Of a DNA stretch of 64,000 bases, positions 1 through 8,720 are shown in pieces. The position numbers and the translations under genes are program-made. The stretch lies in the NCBI GenBank assembly GCA_025062155.1, contig JANXAM010000003.1, positions 62,001 to 126,000 on the forward strand. The letters are read 5' to 3'. The stretch's first letter is position 1. Each line of letters begins with the position of its first letter. This DNA comes from Gloeomargarita sp. SKYB120. Lineage in GTDB: Bacteria > Cyanobacteriota > Cyanobacteriia > Gloeomargaritales > Gloeomargaritaceae. The notes beneath the pieces are model-generated. The model made no database searches, was not told the origin of the DNA, and saw nothing but the letters and a program-made list of their open reading frames with translations.

Positions 1-337
1 ACTGGCGCACCCGCTCCCACGAGCGCATGTATTCAATCCGTCGGATTGAGAGCGTCAATTGCCCCTCCTCGTTCTCATCCGAGAGAATAAAAAACTCTCG
101 CGTCTCGTTGGGTCGCAATACTTCTTCCGGGCTATCGACCCGGTTAATGGACATCTCTTGTAGGGGCAGAAACGCCGCCGTCTTCGCGCCAATGTCAATC
201 AGCGCCCCCTTTGGCTCCAGGGCAAACACTGTGCCTTGAACCACGTCCCCTGGACTGAACCGATAGTCGTAGCGGTCTAACAGCGCAGCAAATTCCTCGT
301 GGGTAAACCCCACCTTCGTTTTCTTCTTGTTCCCCAA
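1..337 (-). CDS. rpsA: 30S ribosomal protein S1, N-terminal part (cut by window edge)
   Basis: Binds mRNA on the 30S subunit during initiation. About 112 codons of the 5' part are visible and the 3' part lies beyond the left edge. The translation has the cyanobacterial/chloroplast S1 beginning (GFTHEEFAALLDRYDY) followed by the first S1 OB-fold (FSPGDVVQGTVFALEPKGAL, then DIGAKTAAFLP). The start chosen is TTG at 337-335, because a perfect AGGAGG lies at 353-348, 10 nt upstream, and the frame opens there as LGNKKKTKVGFTHEEF. The GTG at 313-311 is an alternative that would remove eight residues. The gene is divergent from rnpB. Identity is secure; the start codon is less so. Confidence 0.9.
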   Translation of the reverse strand, partial: MGNKKKTKVGFTHEEFAALLDRYDYRFSPGDVVQGTVFALEPKGALIDIGAKTAAFLPLQEMSINRVDSPEEVLRPNETREFFILSDENEEGQLTLSIRRIEYMRSWERVRQ

Positions 338-383
338 GCGAACGTAACCTCCTAACCCGCAAACCCGATACGGACAGATACTG

Positions 384-413
384 ATTATAGCCCAGCCCCC
401 AGGGGCTTGCCAA
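384..413 (-). promoter_or_regulatory. Predicted sigma70-type promoter for rpsA
   Basis: On the minus strand TTGGCA (413-408) and a perfect TATAAT (389-384) are separated by 18 nt. The implied transcription start is near 377, giving a leader of about 40 nt before the TTG start. The spacer contains a GC-rich inverted repeat (AGCCCC/GGGGCT). Inferred from motifs only. Confidence 0.5.
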
Positions 414-421
414 ACAGCGAG

Positions 422-428
422 TTAAAAT
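422..428 (+). promoter_or_regulatory. -10 element for rnpB
   Basis: TTAAAAT ends 7 nt before the first base of helix P1 of the RNase P RNA, which is the right distance for a transcription start at about 435. No good -35 hexamer is visible at the matching distance. Confidence 0.4.
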
Positions 429-435
429 AGAGCTA

Positions 436-786
436 GGGGAGTAGGTGTGGCGATTGCGGATGCTACGGCATCTGAGGAAAGTCCGGGCTCTCGAAAGACC
501 AAACCGCTGGGTAACGCCCAGTACGCGCGAGCGTGAGGAAAGTGCCACAGAAACATACCGCCGATGGAGGGTAACCTCACAGGCAAGGGTGCAAAGGTGC
601 GGTAAGAGCGCACCAGCAGTACCGCGAGGTGCTGGCTCGGTAAACCCCGGTTGAGAGCAAGGTGGAGGGACAAGGGTTGGTCTTTTTCCCGTCCCGCTTG
701 TAAGAACCGCTTGAGGTGGCGGGTAACCGTCATCCCAGATAGATAATCGCCCACGAACAGAACCCGGCTTACGGCCTGCTCCCCAA
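436..786 (+). ncRNA. rnpB: RNase P RNA (type A)
   Basis: Catalytic RNA of RNase P, which cleaves the 5' leader from pre-tRNA. The universally conserved blocks are all present in order: GAGGAAAGTCCGGGCTC near 475, the CAGAAACATACCGCC block near 550, GGTGCAAAGGTGCGGTAAG-like sequence near 590-606, and GATAGATAATCGCCC...ACAGAACCCGGCTTAC near 740-770. The ends pair: GGGGAGTAGG (436-445) is complementary over 10 bp, one of them a T-G pair, to CCTGCTCCCC (775-784), which forms helix P1 and sets both boundaries to within a few bases. The downstream protein gene on the minus strand stops at 793, leaving almost no spacer. Confidence 0.95.
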
Positions 787-792
787 AGCTTT

Positions 793-1215
793 TCAACGTC
801 GCACCTTGGCGCTAAACCCTAGGGCCTTAAACTGGGTCAACCGCAGGGGGGGTGGTTGCGCCGCTGGCACCATGATGGGCAGATGAAACTCGCTGATGCC
901 AGGCGGGATTTCCTCAATCGTGCCCAGACGCCCGCGCTTGGGGATGGCGGGTTCCCCGTTGGCGTCGTACACCCGTCCAAACACATCGGCGTCGTACACG
1001 GTGCGATTGGTAGGATTTTCCGCCTGGCCGCTGATCCAGTAGCAACGGGCCGGCAATGTGTTACCCCCGCTCGTCACAGCCCCCTCCGCCAGTTCTGGGG
1101 GGCAATCTCCCACGCTGAGATTGAACAAGCGCACTTCCGTCAGGGCCTGAGTGGCGGTTATGGGTCCCCACCACAGTCCCAGCACCATTACCACCACCAT
1201 CAACCAGCGCAACAT
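793..1215 (-). CDS. Small exported protein of unknown function
   Basis: A 140-residue protein. The first 25 residues (MLRWLMVVVMVLGLWWG... ending near ATQA) look like a signal peptide, so the mature protein is probably periplasmic or outer-layer. It contains two cysteines about 20 residues apart (VGDCPPEL and PARCYWISG) that could form a disulfide, and a Tyr/Asp-rich segment (TVYDADVFGRVYDANGE) suggestive of a beta-sandwich. ATG at 1215 was chosen because GGGGGGAG sits just upstream and the signal peptide starts there; the reading frame stays open for 86 further codons upstream but these read like leader sequence. I do not recognise the family. It converges on rnpB with only a few bases between them. 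Confidence 0.7.
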   Translation of the reverse strand: MLRWLMVVVMVLGLWWGPITATQALTEVRLFNLSVGDCPPELAEGAVTSGGNTLPARCYWISGQAENPTNRTVYDADVFGRVYDANGEPAIPKRGRLGTIEEIPPGISEFHLPIMVPAAQPPPLRLTQFKALGFSAKVRR

Positions 1216-1726
1216 CCCATCTCCCCCCTTTTTCGCTAGACTACCAGAACCGCGCTCCTTTAAACCAATATCTCCCTGCATCAAACTCTGCAAAGACTTA
1301 TCACAAATGCGTAATAAATTCCCTGCGCTGGACGGAGATTTTCTATAGTGATAGTAGGCACCTAAAAGGCAGCAAAAAATGGGATCGAGACGTAGGTGCC
1401 CCGGTCGAGATCCTACCCAATTCCCGGCAGGGAGGGGATGAAACCCAGTGATTGCCCAATCGAGTTGGTTCAACCCATTAGTGCTGAGTCGGGTGGCAAA
1501 ATAGAGAGGGCGCAGTTCAAGAAACGGCTCTGAAGTTGGGTCTGGATCGACCTAGGCCACCGTCAGCCCCGCAGCGTGGGATTGGGTTCTGTGTAAACCG
1601 TCCACTTAACCTGACGAAAGCTGATGAGGATGTCCTGAGGGTCTGGCGCTGCTGACAGCCAGGCCCTTGCCGCGTTTTGGGGAACTCGTTTGCGCTAGCC
1701 TGAAAGACAGTGGTGGAGGCAAACGC
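1216..1726. other. 510-nt intergenic region upstream of rpiA with inverted repeats
   Basis: No convincing protein gene is visible. It contains a plus-strand -10-like TATAGT at 1344-1349. Just after it is an inverted repeat GGCACCTA (1357-1364)/TAGGTGCC (1393-1400). A strong hairpin follows in front of rpiA (see separate entry). The pattern could represent an untranslated leader or a small RNA, but no known RNA family was recognised. Confidence 0.5.
1639..1666 (+). promoter_or_regulatory. Hairpin in the rpiA leader
   Basis: GGGTCTGGC (1639-1647) can pair over 9 bp, with one G-U, with GCCAGGCCC (1658-1666), leaving a 10-nt loop. It lies about 60 nt upstream of the rpiA start. It could be an attenuator, an mRNA-stabilising stem or the end of a small RNA. 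No U tract directly follows, so a simple rho-independent terminator is not a clean fit. Confidence 0.35.
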
Positions 1727-2437
1727 ATGACAGTATCCCCCGAACTCATCCAACTGGCCAAGCAGGCGGTGGGGCAACAGGCGGCGCAACTGGTGACCTC
1801 GGGCATGGTGGTGGGGCTAGGGACCGGTTCGACGGCGGCGTGGATGATTCAGGCGCTTGGGGAGCGGCTGCGGCGGGGGGAAATCCAGGACATCCGGGGC
1901 GTGCCCACGTCGTTCCAGGCGACGGTGCTGGCCCGTCAAGCCGGAATTCCCCTGACCAGCTTGGACGAGGTGGAGACGTTAGACCTGGCCATTGACGGCG
2001 CTGACGAGGTGGACCCCCAGAAAAACTTGATCAAGGGAGGCGGCGCCGCCCACACGCGCGAAAAAATCGTAGACAGCTTGGCGCGTGAGTTGGTGGTGGT
2101 GGTGGATGAATCCAAGTTGGTGGAGCGCCTGGGCAGTCGGTTTCCAGTGCCGGTAGAGGTGTTGCCAATGGCGGTAAGGCCGGTGATGCGGGCGCTAGAA
2201 AAACTCGGGGGTCAGCCGGAGTTGCGCATGGCGGTAAAAAAGGACGGCCCGGTGATTACAGATCTGGGCAACATGGTGGTGGATGTGAAGTTTGCCGCGA
2301 TTCCTGACCCGGCAGCCTTGGAGGCTCGGATCAACAACATCCCCGGCGTGGTGGAAAACGGCCTGTTTGTGGGGTTAGCAGGAAGAGTACTCATCGGGCG
2401 GGTAGTAGATGGCCAGCCCCACGTGCAGGTGTGGTGA
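1727..2437 (+). CDS. rpiA: Ribose-5-phosphate isomerase A
   Basis: Interconverts ribose 5-phosphate and ribulose 5-phosphate in the cytosol, serving the Calvin cycle and the pentose phosphate pathway. The 236-residue length is typical of RpiA. Seen motifs: the phosphate-binding [12 protein letters not shown] near residue 30, the active-site strand [11 protein letters not shown] near residue 85, and [13 protein letters not shown] near residue 100, which carries the catalytic region of the family. ATG at 1727 was chosen over an in-frame start 60 nt upstream because GGTGGAGG lies just before it and family members begin there. plsX follows 45 nt later in the same direction. Confidence 0.95.
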   Translation: MTVSPELIQLAKQAVGQQAAQLVTSGMVVGLGTGSTAAWMIQALGERLRRGEIQDIRGVPTSFQATVLARQAGIPLTSLDEVETLDLAIDGADEVDPQKNLIKGGGAAHTREKIVDSLARELVVVVDESKLVERLGSRFPVPVEVLPMAVRPVMRALEKLGGQPELRMAVKKDGPVITDLGNMVVDVKFAAIPDPAALEARINNIPGVVENGLFVGLAGRVLIGRVVDGQPHVQVW

Positions 2438-2482
2438 GGGAATTCTGATACAATGCGTAACCGACGTGCGGACGAGAATGCC

Positions 2483-3505
2483 ATGGCGCTCAACCGGCCT
2501 CGGATTGCAGTGGATGCGATGGGGGGAGACCACGCTCCCGAGGAAATCGTCACCGGTGCCCTGCGCGCCCAGGCCGAGTTGGAGGCGGAGATTTTGCTGG
2601 TGGGACAACCGGAGCGGTTGCGTCCCCTGCTGGCGGACCATCACCACCGGATGACCATCATTCCGGCGCCGGAGGCGATTGCCATGAACGAGGAGCCATT
2701 GACAGCACTGCGGCAAAAGCCCGGGGCCTCCATTGTGGTGGCGATGAACCTAGTTCGAGACGGAAAGGCGGATGCCGTGTATTCGGCAGGGCATACGGGC
2801 GCGGTGATGGCGGCGGCGTTGCTGCAACTGGGGCGTTTACCCGGAATTGACCGTCCAGCCATTGGCGTGGCGCTCCCCACGCTTATCCCCGATAAATCCG
2901 TGTTGTTGCTGGATGTGGGCGCCAATGTGGATTGCCGGCCCAAGTTTTTGAACCAGTTTGCCCTGATGGGTTCGATTTACAGCCAGTGCGTGCTGGGGGT
3001 TCCCCGCCCTAGGGTGGGCCTGTTGAATATTGGTGAGGAAGCCTGCAAGGGGAACGACGTGGCGGTGCGCGCCTATCAGCTCCTGGCCCAGAACCCTGAA
3101 ATCGAATTTGTGGGCAATGCCGAGGGCCGGGATGTGATGTCAGGAAATTATGATGTCGTGGTGTGCGACGGGTTTGTGGGCAACATTCTGTTGAAATTCG
3201 CCGAAGGGGTGGGGCGAGTGATTGTGCAGTTATTGCGCGATGAATTGCCCCGCGGCTGGCGCGGGCAGATCGGTGTGCCCCTGCTGCGGGAAAACCTGCG
3301 GCGGGTCAAGCAACGCCTGGACGAAGCGGAACGGGGTGGCGCTTTGTTGTTGGGGGTGCCGGGCGTCTGTGTCATCGGCCACGGCAGTTCCCATGCCCCC
3401 TCCGTGTTCAACGCCATTCGGTTGGCGGCGGAAGCGGTGGAGCAGCGGGTGGTGCAGCGCCTGGCGGCAAAAGTGGGCGCCCTGACGCGGCAGGACGGTC
3501 GCTAG
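2483..3505 (+). CDS. plsX: Phosphate acyltransferase PlsX
   Basis: Converts acyl-ACP and phosphate to acyl-phosphate, the donor for PlsY in membrane glycerolipid synthesis; a peripheral membrane enzyme. The 340-residue protein has the family signatures IAVDAMGGDHAP at the N-terminus, AVYSAGHTGAVMAAAL and the late segment DGFVGNILLKFAEG. Start ATG 2483 gives MALNRPRIAVDAMGGD, matching other PlsX proteins. An ATG at 2453 would add ten residues but falls directly after TGATACAAT (2443-2451), which resembles a -10 element, so the shorter form is preferred. The stop codon overlaps the fabH start by one base, indicating translational coupling. Confidence 0.95.
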   Translation: MALNRPRIAVDAMGGDHAPEEIVTGALRAQAELEAEILLVGQPERLRPLLADHHHRMTIIPAPEAIAMNEEPLTALRQKPGASIVVAMNLVRDGKADAVYSAGHTGAVMAAALLQLGRLPGIDRPAIGVALPTLIPDKSVLLLDVGANVDCRPKFLNQFALMGSIYSQCVLGVPRPRVGLLNIGEEACKGNDVAVRAYQLLAQNPEIEFVGNAEGRDVMSGNYDVVVCDGFVGNILLKFAEGVGRVIVQLLRDELPRGWRGQIGVPLLRENLRRVKQRLDEAERGGALLLGVPGVCVIGHGSSHAPSVFNAIRLAAEAVEQRVVQRLAAKVGALTRQDGR

Positions 3506-4488
3506 TGCTGGGCGTGCGCTTGACGGGGACGGGACGGGCCGATGTGGCTCCCGCGTTGGACAATCACCAGTTGAGCCGGTTGGTGGACACCAGTGATGAA
3601 TGGATTGTCACCCGCACCGGTATCCGCACTCGTCGGCTGGCGGCTCCCCACCAGGGGGTTACCGACCTAGCGGTTCAGGCGGCGCAAAACGCCCTGGTCT
3701 CGGCGGGTTTAAGTCCCTTGGAAGTGGAGTTGGTCATCCTGGCGACCTCCACCCCGGACGACTTGTTTGGCTCGGCCAGCCTGGTGCTAGAGCAGTTGGG
3801 GGCCAAGCGGGCGGTGGCCTTTGACCTGACGGCGGCCTGTTCCGGGTTTGTGTTTGGTCTGGTGACGGCGGCCCAATTTCTCAAAACCGGGACCTACCGG
3901 CGGGCGGTGGTGATTGGGGCAGATGTGCTCTCGCGCTGGGTGGACTGGCGGGACCGGCGCACCTGTGTGTTGTTTGGCGATGGCGCCGGCGCTGTCGTTT
4001 TGGAGACCAGCCCCCAGGAAGGACTGTTGGGGTTTGAATTGCAAAACGATGGCAGCCAGAATGCCTGTCTCACCCTGGCCTACCAGGGCCAACCCCAGCC
4101 CTTGATCGACGACCTGACGGTAACCCTAGGCGCTTACCAGCCTATCGCCATGAACGGCCAGGAAGTGTATAAATTTGCCGTGAAACGGGTGCCGGAGGTG
4201 ATTGAAAAGGCCTTATTTCGGGCGGGACTCACCAGCGACCAGATTGATTACTTCGTACTGCACCAGGCCAACCAGCGAATCTTAGAGGCGGTGGCGACCC
4301 GATTGGGCGTGCCTCCGGAACGCATGCTGAGCAACGTGGCCCGTTATGGCAACACGTCGGCGGCCTCGATTCCCCTGGTGCTGGACGAGGCGGTGCGGGC
4401 TGGGCAAATCCAAGCTGGGCATACCCTGGTGTTAGCAGGCTTCGGCGCGGGCCTGACCCTGGGAGCTGTGGTGTGTCGCTGGGGATAG
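3505..4488 (+). CDS. fabH: Beta-ketoacyl-ACP synthase III (FabH)
   Basis: Condenses acetyl-CoA with malonyl-ACP to start type II fatty acid synthesis. The 327-residue protein shows the full catalytic triad: Cys112 in DLTAACSGFVFG (the same number as in E. coli FabH), His253 in VLHQANQRI and Asn283 in YGNTSAAS. It starts with GTG at 3505, overlapping the last base of plsX (TAGTG). The plsX-fabH pair is a common lipid-synthesis arrangement; the ATP synthase genes follow after 61 nt. Confidence 0.96.
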   Translation: MLGVRLTGTGRADVAPALDNHQLSRLVDTSDEWIVTRTGIRTRRLAAPHQGVTDLAVQAAQNALVSAGLSPLEVELVILATSTPDDLFGSASLVLEQLGAKRAVAFDLTAACSGFVFGLVTAAQFLKTGTYRRAVVIGADVLSRWVDWRDRRTCVLFGDGAGAVVLETSPQEGLLGFELQNDGSQNACLTLAYQGQPQPLIDDLTVTLGAYQPIAMNGQEVYKFAVKRVPEVIEKALFRAGLTSDQIDYFVLHQANQRILEAVATRLGVPPERMLSNVARYGNTSAASIPLVLDEAVRAGQIQAGHTLVLAGFGAGLTLGAVVCRWG

Positions 4489-4490
4489 CG

Positions 4491-4520
4491 TTGCCTTGGA
4501 TGGGCAAGGCGGCTTACACT
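4491..4520 (+). promoter_or_regulatory. Possible promoter of the atp operon
   Basis: TTGCCT (4491-4496) and TACACT (4515-4520) are 18 nt apart, just after the fabH stop and 30 nt before the subunit a gene. The same bases contain a GCCTTG/CAAGGC inverted repeat, so this could equally be a weak fabH terminator stem. Confidence 0.3.
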
Positions 4521-4549
4521 GGGTCTGATGTGTCACAGCAGGGATCACT

Positions 4550-5293
4550 ATGTTCTTACCCTTGGCCAGTTTGGAGGTTGGGGAACACTTTTACTGGCGG
4601 CTTGGCAATTTAAAGGTTCACGGCCAGGTGTTGATGACCTCCTGGGTGGTGATGGCGCTGCTAATCCTGGCGGCCTTTCTGGCGACGCGCAACGCCCAGC
4701 GGGTGCCCCACGGCTGGCAGAACTTTATGGAGTATGTCCTGGATTTTGTACGCGGTCTGGCCCGGAATCAGTTGGGCGAAAAGGAGTACCGGGCCTGGTT
4801 ACCCTTTGTGGGCACCCTGTTCCTGTTCATCTTTACCTGCAACTGGACGGGGATTTTAGTGCCCTGGCGGTTAATTGAACTGCCGGCGGGGGAACTGGCG
4901 GCCAGCACGAACGACATTAACACTACAGCGGCCTTGGCCCTGTTGACGTCCCTGGCCTACTTCTATGCGGGATTCAGCCGCAAGGGGTTGCTAGGGTACT
5001 TCAAGGGCTATCTCTACCCCTCGCCCATTATGCTGCCGTTCAAGGTGATTGAAGACTTCACCAAGCCCCTGTCCCTGAGCTTCCGTCTTTTTGGCAACAT
5101 CCTAGCGGACGAACTGGTGGTGGGGGTGCTGGTGTTGCTGGTGCCGGTGCTAGTGCCCGTGCCGCTGATGGTACTTGGGCTGTTCCTGAGTGGGATTCAG
5201 GCGGTGATTTTTGCCACCCTGGCGGCCACCTACATCGCTGAGGCCCTGGAGGACCACGAACACGCCGAGGCGGCCGAGCAGGAAATGGCCTAA
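4550..5293 (+). CDS. atpB: ATP synthase subunit a
   Basis: Stator membrane subunit of the F0 sector that forms the two proton half-channels next to the c ring, in the thylakoid membrane. The 247-residue protein has several hydrophobic helices and the diagnostic segment [20 protein letters not shown], which carries the essential arginine, followed by the last helix pair [22 protein letters not shown]. It opens an operon in the order a-c-b'-b-delta-alpha-gamma. Many cyanobacteria have a small atp1 gene before subunit a; the 61-nt gap here cannot hold one. Named atpI in some cyanobacterial annotations. Confidence 0.97.
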   Translation: MFLPLASLEVGEHFYWRLGNLKVHGQVLMTSWVVMALLILAAFLATRNAQRVPHGWQNFMEYVLDFVRGLARNQLGEKEYRAWLPFVGTLFLFIFTCNWTGILVPWRLIELPAGELAASTNDINTTAALALLTSLAYFYAGFSRKGLLGYFKGYLYPSPIMLPFKVIEDFTKPLSLSFRLFGNILADELVVGVLVLLVPVLVPVPLMVLGLFLSGIQAVIFATLAATYIAEALEDHEHAEAAEQEMA

Positions 5294-5635
<342 letters not shown>

Positions 5636-5639
5636 GCCC

Positions 5640-6101
5640 ATGACCGGATGGCTGGGGATAGCGTTGTTGGCCGAAGCCGGGGGTCTGTTTGACCTGGACG
5701 CTACCTTGCCGGTGATGGCAGCGCAGTTTCTGGTGCTGGTGGCGATTCTGAATGTCATCTTCTACAAACCGCTGCTGCGGGTGGTGGACGAGCGGGAGGA
5801 ATACATCCGGTTCCACAGGGCGCAGGCCAAGGAATTACAGGCGAAGGCCGACAACCTTACCCGGCAGTACGACCAAGAGCTGGCCTTAGCGCGGCGGGAT
5901 GCCCAACAGATTGTGGCCACCGCCCAGGCTCAGGCTAAGCAGGAGGCACAAGCCCAGATCCGGGTGGCCCAGCAGGAGGCGACAATGCAACTGGCGCAGG
6001 CTCGGGCGGAACTCGCTGAGCAGCAGGAAAAAGCCTTGGCCCAACTGGAACCCCAGGTGCAAACTCTAGGGGAAGCGATTTTGGCGAAGTTATTGAGTTG
6101 A
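5640..6101 (+). CDS. atpF2: ATP synthase subunit b' (peripheral stalk)
   Basis: One of two non-identical b-type subunits of the peripheral stalk, a duplication typical of photosynthetic organisms. The 153-residue protein has one N-terminal membrane helix (VMAAQFLVLVAILNVIFYKPL) and a long charged coiled coil rich in Ala, Gln and Glu. The start at 5640 was chosen over an in-frame codon at 5613, which lies inside the subunit c gene. Also called atpG. Confidence 0.94.
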   Translation: MTGWLGIALLAEAGGLFDLDATLPVMAAQFLVLVAILNVIFYKPLLRVVDEREEYIRFHRAQAKELQAKADNLTRQYDQELALARRDAQQIVATAQAQAKQEAQAQIRVAQQEATMQLAQARAELAEQQEKALAQLEPQVQTLGEAILAKLLS

Positions 6102-6104
6102 GGT

Positions 6105-6623
6105 ATGGATTCCCTTTTCTTAGCGGCGGAGGCGGGGGTACGTTTTAATCCGGATTTGCTGGGGACCAATACCCTCAATATCGCCGTGGTGCTGGGCCTG
6201 CTGGTCTACTACGGGCGCAGGTTTTTGGGGCGGTTGTTGCAGGAACGGCAACAGAGCATCGTCCAGGCAATCACCGAGGCGGAAACGGCCTATCAGCAGG
6301 CTAAGGCCGCACTTGCTGCAGCGCAACAGAATCTCGCCCAGGCCCAAACCCAAGCGGCCCAGATCCGGCAAGATGGGCAGGCCACAGCGGAACGGCTCCG
6401 GGAAACCCTGCTGGCCCAAGCAGCGCAGGAGGCAGAACGGATTGGTTTACAGGCCCAGCGCCGCATTGAGGTGGAGCAAGAACAGGCGGTAGCGGCGATT
6501 CGTCGGCGGCTAGCGGAACTGACCCTGGCCTACGTGACCGCCCAGTTGCAGCAACGGTTGACGCCGGAGCTCCACGCCCGCTTGATTGACGAAGGGATTG
6601 CGCGGTTGGGAGGTGAGCCATGA
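6105..6623 (+). CDS. atpF: ATP synthase subunit b (peripheral stalk)
   Basis: Second peripheral-stalk subunit, 172 residues. An N-terminal segment precedes a membrane helix (NTLNIAVVLGLLVYYG), followed by the RRFLGRLLQERQQSIVQAI elbow and a long coiled coil. It lies 3 nt after b' and overlaps the delta gene by the four bases ATGA, so the stalk subunits are probably translated in a coupled way. Confidence 0.95.
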   Translation: MDSLFLAAEAGVRFNPDLLGTNTLNIAVVLGLLVYYGRRFLGRLLQERQQSIVQAITEAETAYQQAKAALAAAQQNLAQAQTQAAQIRQDGQATAERLRETLLAQAAQEAERIGLQAQRRIEVEQEQAVAAIRRRLAELTLAYVTAQLQQRLTPELHARLIDEGIARLGGEP

Positions 6624-7174
6624 CGGTGGCGGTGGCCCGCTTGACGGAACCCTACGCCGAGGCCCTGTTGGCGCTGGCCCAAGCCCACAACCAGTTGGAC
6701 GCGATGGAACAGGAATTGACAGCCATCCAGCAACTGGTGCGACAAACACCGGAGCTAGCCAGTGTGTTGCAAAGGCCCACCATTCGCCCGGAGCAGAAAA
6801 AGGCTTTACTGCGGCGGATTTTCGGCACTCAGGTGCAGCCGCTGGTGTTGAACTTCCTGCTGCTGTTGGTGGACCGGGGCCGGATTGCTCTGCTCGAACG
6901 CATCATCAGTGCCTTTCAGGAACGGGCCAGGCAGGCGCGGGGAACCCAGTTGGCGCGGGTACGGGCGGCGGTGCCCTTGACGGCGGAACAGGCGGAACGT
7001 TTGAGCCAACGGCTAGCCCAACTGAGCGGTGCCCGGCGGGTGGAACTCGACGTGCAGGTGGACCCGTCGTTGCTAGGGGGATTCACGGTGCAGATGGGTT
7101 CCCAATTTTTAGACACCAGTTTGCGGAGCCAGTTGCAGCGACTAGCTTTACGATTGAGTCAGAGTGTTGTTTAG
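6620..7174 (+). CDS. atpH: ATP synthase subunit delta
   Basis: Joins the peripheral stalk to the top of the F1 head (the OSCP equivalent). The 184-residue protein has the family N-terminal helical domain (VARLTEPYAEALLALAQAHN), the NFLLLLVDRGRIALLERII segment in the middle and the C-terminal DPSLLGGFTVQMGSQFLDTS signature. It overlaps subunit b by 4 nt. Also called atpD in cyanobacteria. Confidence 0.96.
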   Translation: MTVAVARLTEPYAEALLALAQAHNQLDAMEQELTAIQQLVRQTPELASVLQRPTIRPEQKKALLRRIFGTQVQPLVLNFLLLLVDRGRIALLERIISAFQERARQARGTQLARVRAAVPLTAEQAERLSQRLAQLSGARRVELDVQVDPSLLGGFTVQMGSQFLDTSLRSQLQRLALRLSQSVV

Positions 7175-7195
7175 TCCCCACACAAAAGGAGGGTT

Positions 7196-8710
7196 ATGAT
7201 CAGCATTCGCCCCGATGAAATTAGCCAGATTATCCGGCAGCAGATTGAGCAGTACGACCAGGCGGTCGAGGTCAGCAACGTGGGCACGGTGCTCCAGGTG
7301 GGGGACGGCATTGCCCGCATTTACGGCCTGGAACGGGTGATGGCCTCGGAATTGCTGGAGTTTGAGGACGGCACCATCGGCATTGCCTTGAACCTGGAGC
7401 AGGACAATGTGGGGGCGGTGTTGATGGGGGATGGGCGCAACATCTCCGAAGGCAGCACGGTGAAAGCGACGGGTCGCATTGCGCAGGTGCCGGTGGGTGA
7501 AGCCCTGCTGGGGCGGGTGGTCAATCCCCTGGGACAACCCTTGGACGGCAAGGGACCCATTCACACGACCGAGAGCCGGTTGATTGAATCACCAGCGCCA
7601 GGCATCGTTGTGCGGCGGTCGGTGTACGAACCCTTGCAAACGGGGATTACGGCGATTGATGCGATGATTCCCATTGGGCGGGGCCAGCGGGAGTTGATCA
7701 TTGGCGACCGGCAAACCGGGAAGACCGCCATCGCCATAGACACCATCCTCAACCAGGCTGACCAAGATGTGATTTGCGTCTACGTCGCCATCGGGCAAAA
7801 GGCTTCGTCAGTGGCCCAGGTGGTGGGGATTTTGGAGGAACGGGGCGCGATGAAGTACACCATTGTGGTGGCGGCCAATGCCGACGACCCGGCCACGTTA
7901 CAGTATCTGGCGCCCTATGCCGGTGCGTCCATGGCGGAGTATTTCATGTACAAGGGCCGGGCCACGCTGGTGGTTTACGACGACCTGTCCAAGCAGGCCC
8001 AAGCGTACCGGCAGATGTCCCTGTTGTTGCGGCGGCCACCGGGACGGGAGGCCTATCCAGGGGATGTGTTTTACCTGCACTCGCGGCTGTTGGAACGGGC
8101 GGCCAAGTTGAACGATACCCTGGGTGGGGGCAGCATGACCGCCTTGCCGATTGTGGAAACCCAAGCGGGGGACGTGGCGGCCTACATTCCCACCAACGTG
8201 ATTTCGATTACCGACGGGCAGATTTTCCTGTCAGCAGACCTGTTCAACGCTGGCGTGCGTCCTGCTATCAACGTGGGGATTTCCGTGTCGCGGGTGGGGT
8301 CGGCAGCCCAGATTAAGGCCATGAAGCAGGTGGCGGGGAAACTGAAACTGGAGCTGGCTCAGTTTGCCGAGCTTGAGGCCTTTTCCCAATTCGCGTCCGA
8401 TTTGGACAAGGCCACCCAGGAGCAATTGGCGCGGGGGCAACGGATTCGGGAAATGCTCAAGCAACCCCAGTTTTCGCCGATTCCGGTGGAGGAGCAGGTG
8501 GCGATGATTTACACCTGTACCAATGGTTATGTGGATGATTTGGCGCTAGAGCAGGTGCAACCGTTTTTGACGGGGTTGCGGGAGTACCTGCGCACCAACA
8601 AGCCCCAATTTGGCGAGATCATCCGCACCACCAAGCAACTGACGCCTGAGGCGGAAGGATTGCTCAAGGAGGCCATTGCCGAGTACAAGGCCGGTTTCAC
8701 GGCGGCCTAG
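7196..8710 (+). CDS. atpA: ATP synthase subunit alpha
   Basis: Regulatory nucleotide-binding subunit of the F1 hexamer. The 504-residue length is standard. The P-loop GDRQTGKT is at residues 170-177, and the alpha signature [19 protein letters not shown] follows in the second half. The ribosome-binding site AAAAGGAGG lies directly before ATG 7196. It sits between delta and gamma; the beta and epsilon genes are not in this window, in line with the separate beta-epsilon operon of cyanobacteria. Confidence 0.98.
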   Translation: MISIRPDEISQIIRQQIEQYDQAVEVSNVGTVLQVGDGIARIYGLERVMASELLEFEDGTIGIALNLEQDNVGAVLMGDGRNISEGSTVKATGRIAQVPVGEALLGRVVNPLGQPLDGKGPIHTTESRLIESPAPGIVVRRSVYEPLQTGITAIDAMIPIGRGQRELIIGDRQTGKTAIAIDTILNQADQDVICVYVAIGQKASSVAQVVGILEERGAMKYTIVVAANADDPATLQYLAPYAGASMAEYFMYKGRATLVVYDDLSKQAQAYRQMSLLLRRPPGREAYPGDVFYLHSRLLERAAKLNDTLGGGSMTALPIVETQAGDVAAYIPTNVISITDGQIFLSADLFNAGVRPAINVGISVSRVGSAAQIKAMKQVAGKLKLELAQFAELEAFSQFASDLDKATQEQLARGQRIREMLKQPQFSPIPVEEQVAMIYTCTNGYVDDLALEQVQPFLTGLREYLRTNKPQFGEIIRTTKQLTPEAEGLLKEAIAEYKAGFTAA

Positions 8711-8720
8711 GAGGGTAAAG

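Noticed and set aside
1610-1640. CTGATGA next to GAAAG, reminiscent of a hammerhead ribozyme core
   Set aside because: The GAAA element is on the wrong side and no stem II/III arrangement closes the core, so the match is coincidental.
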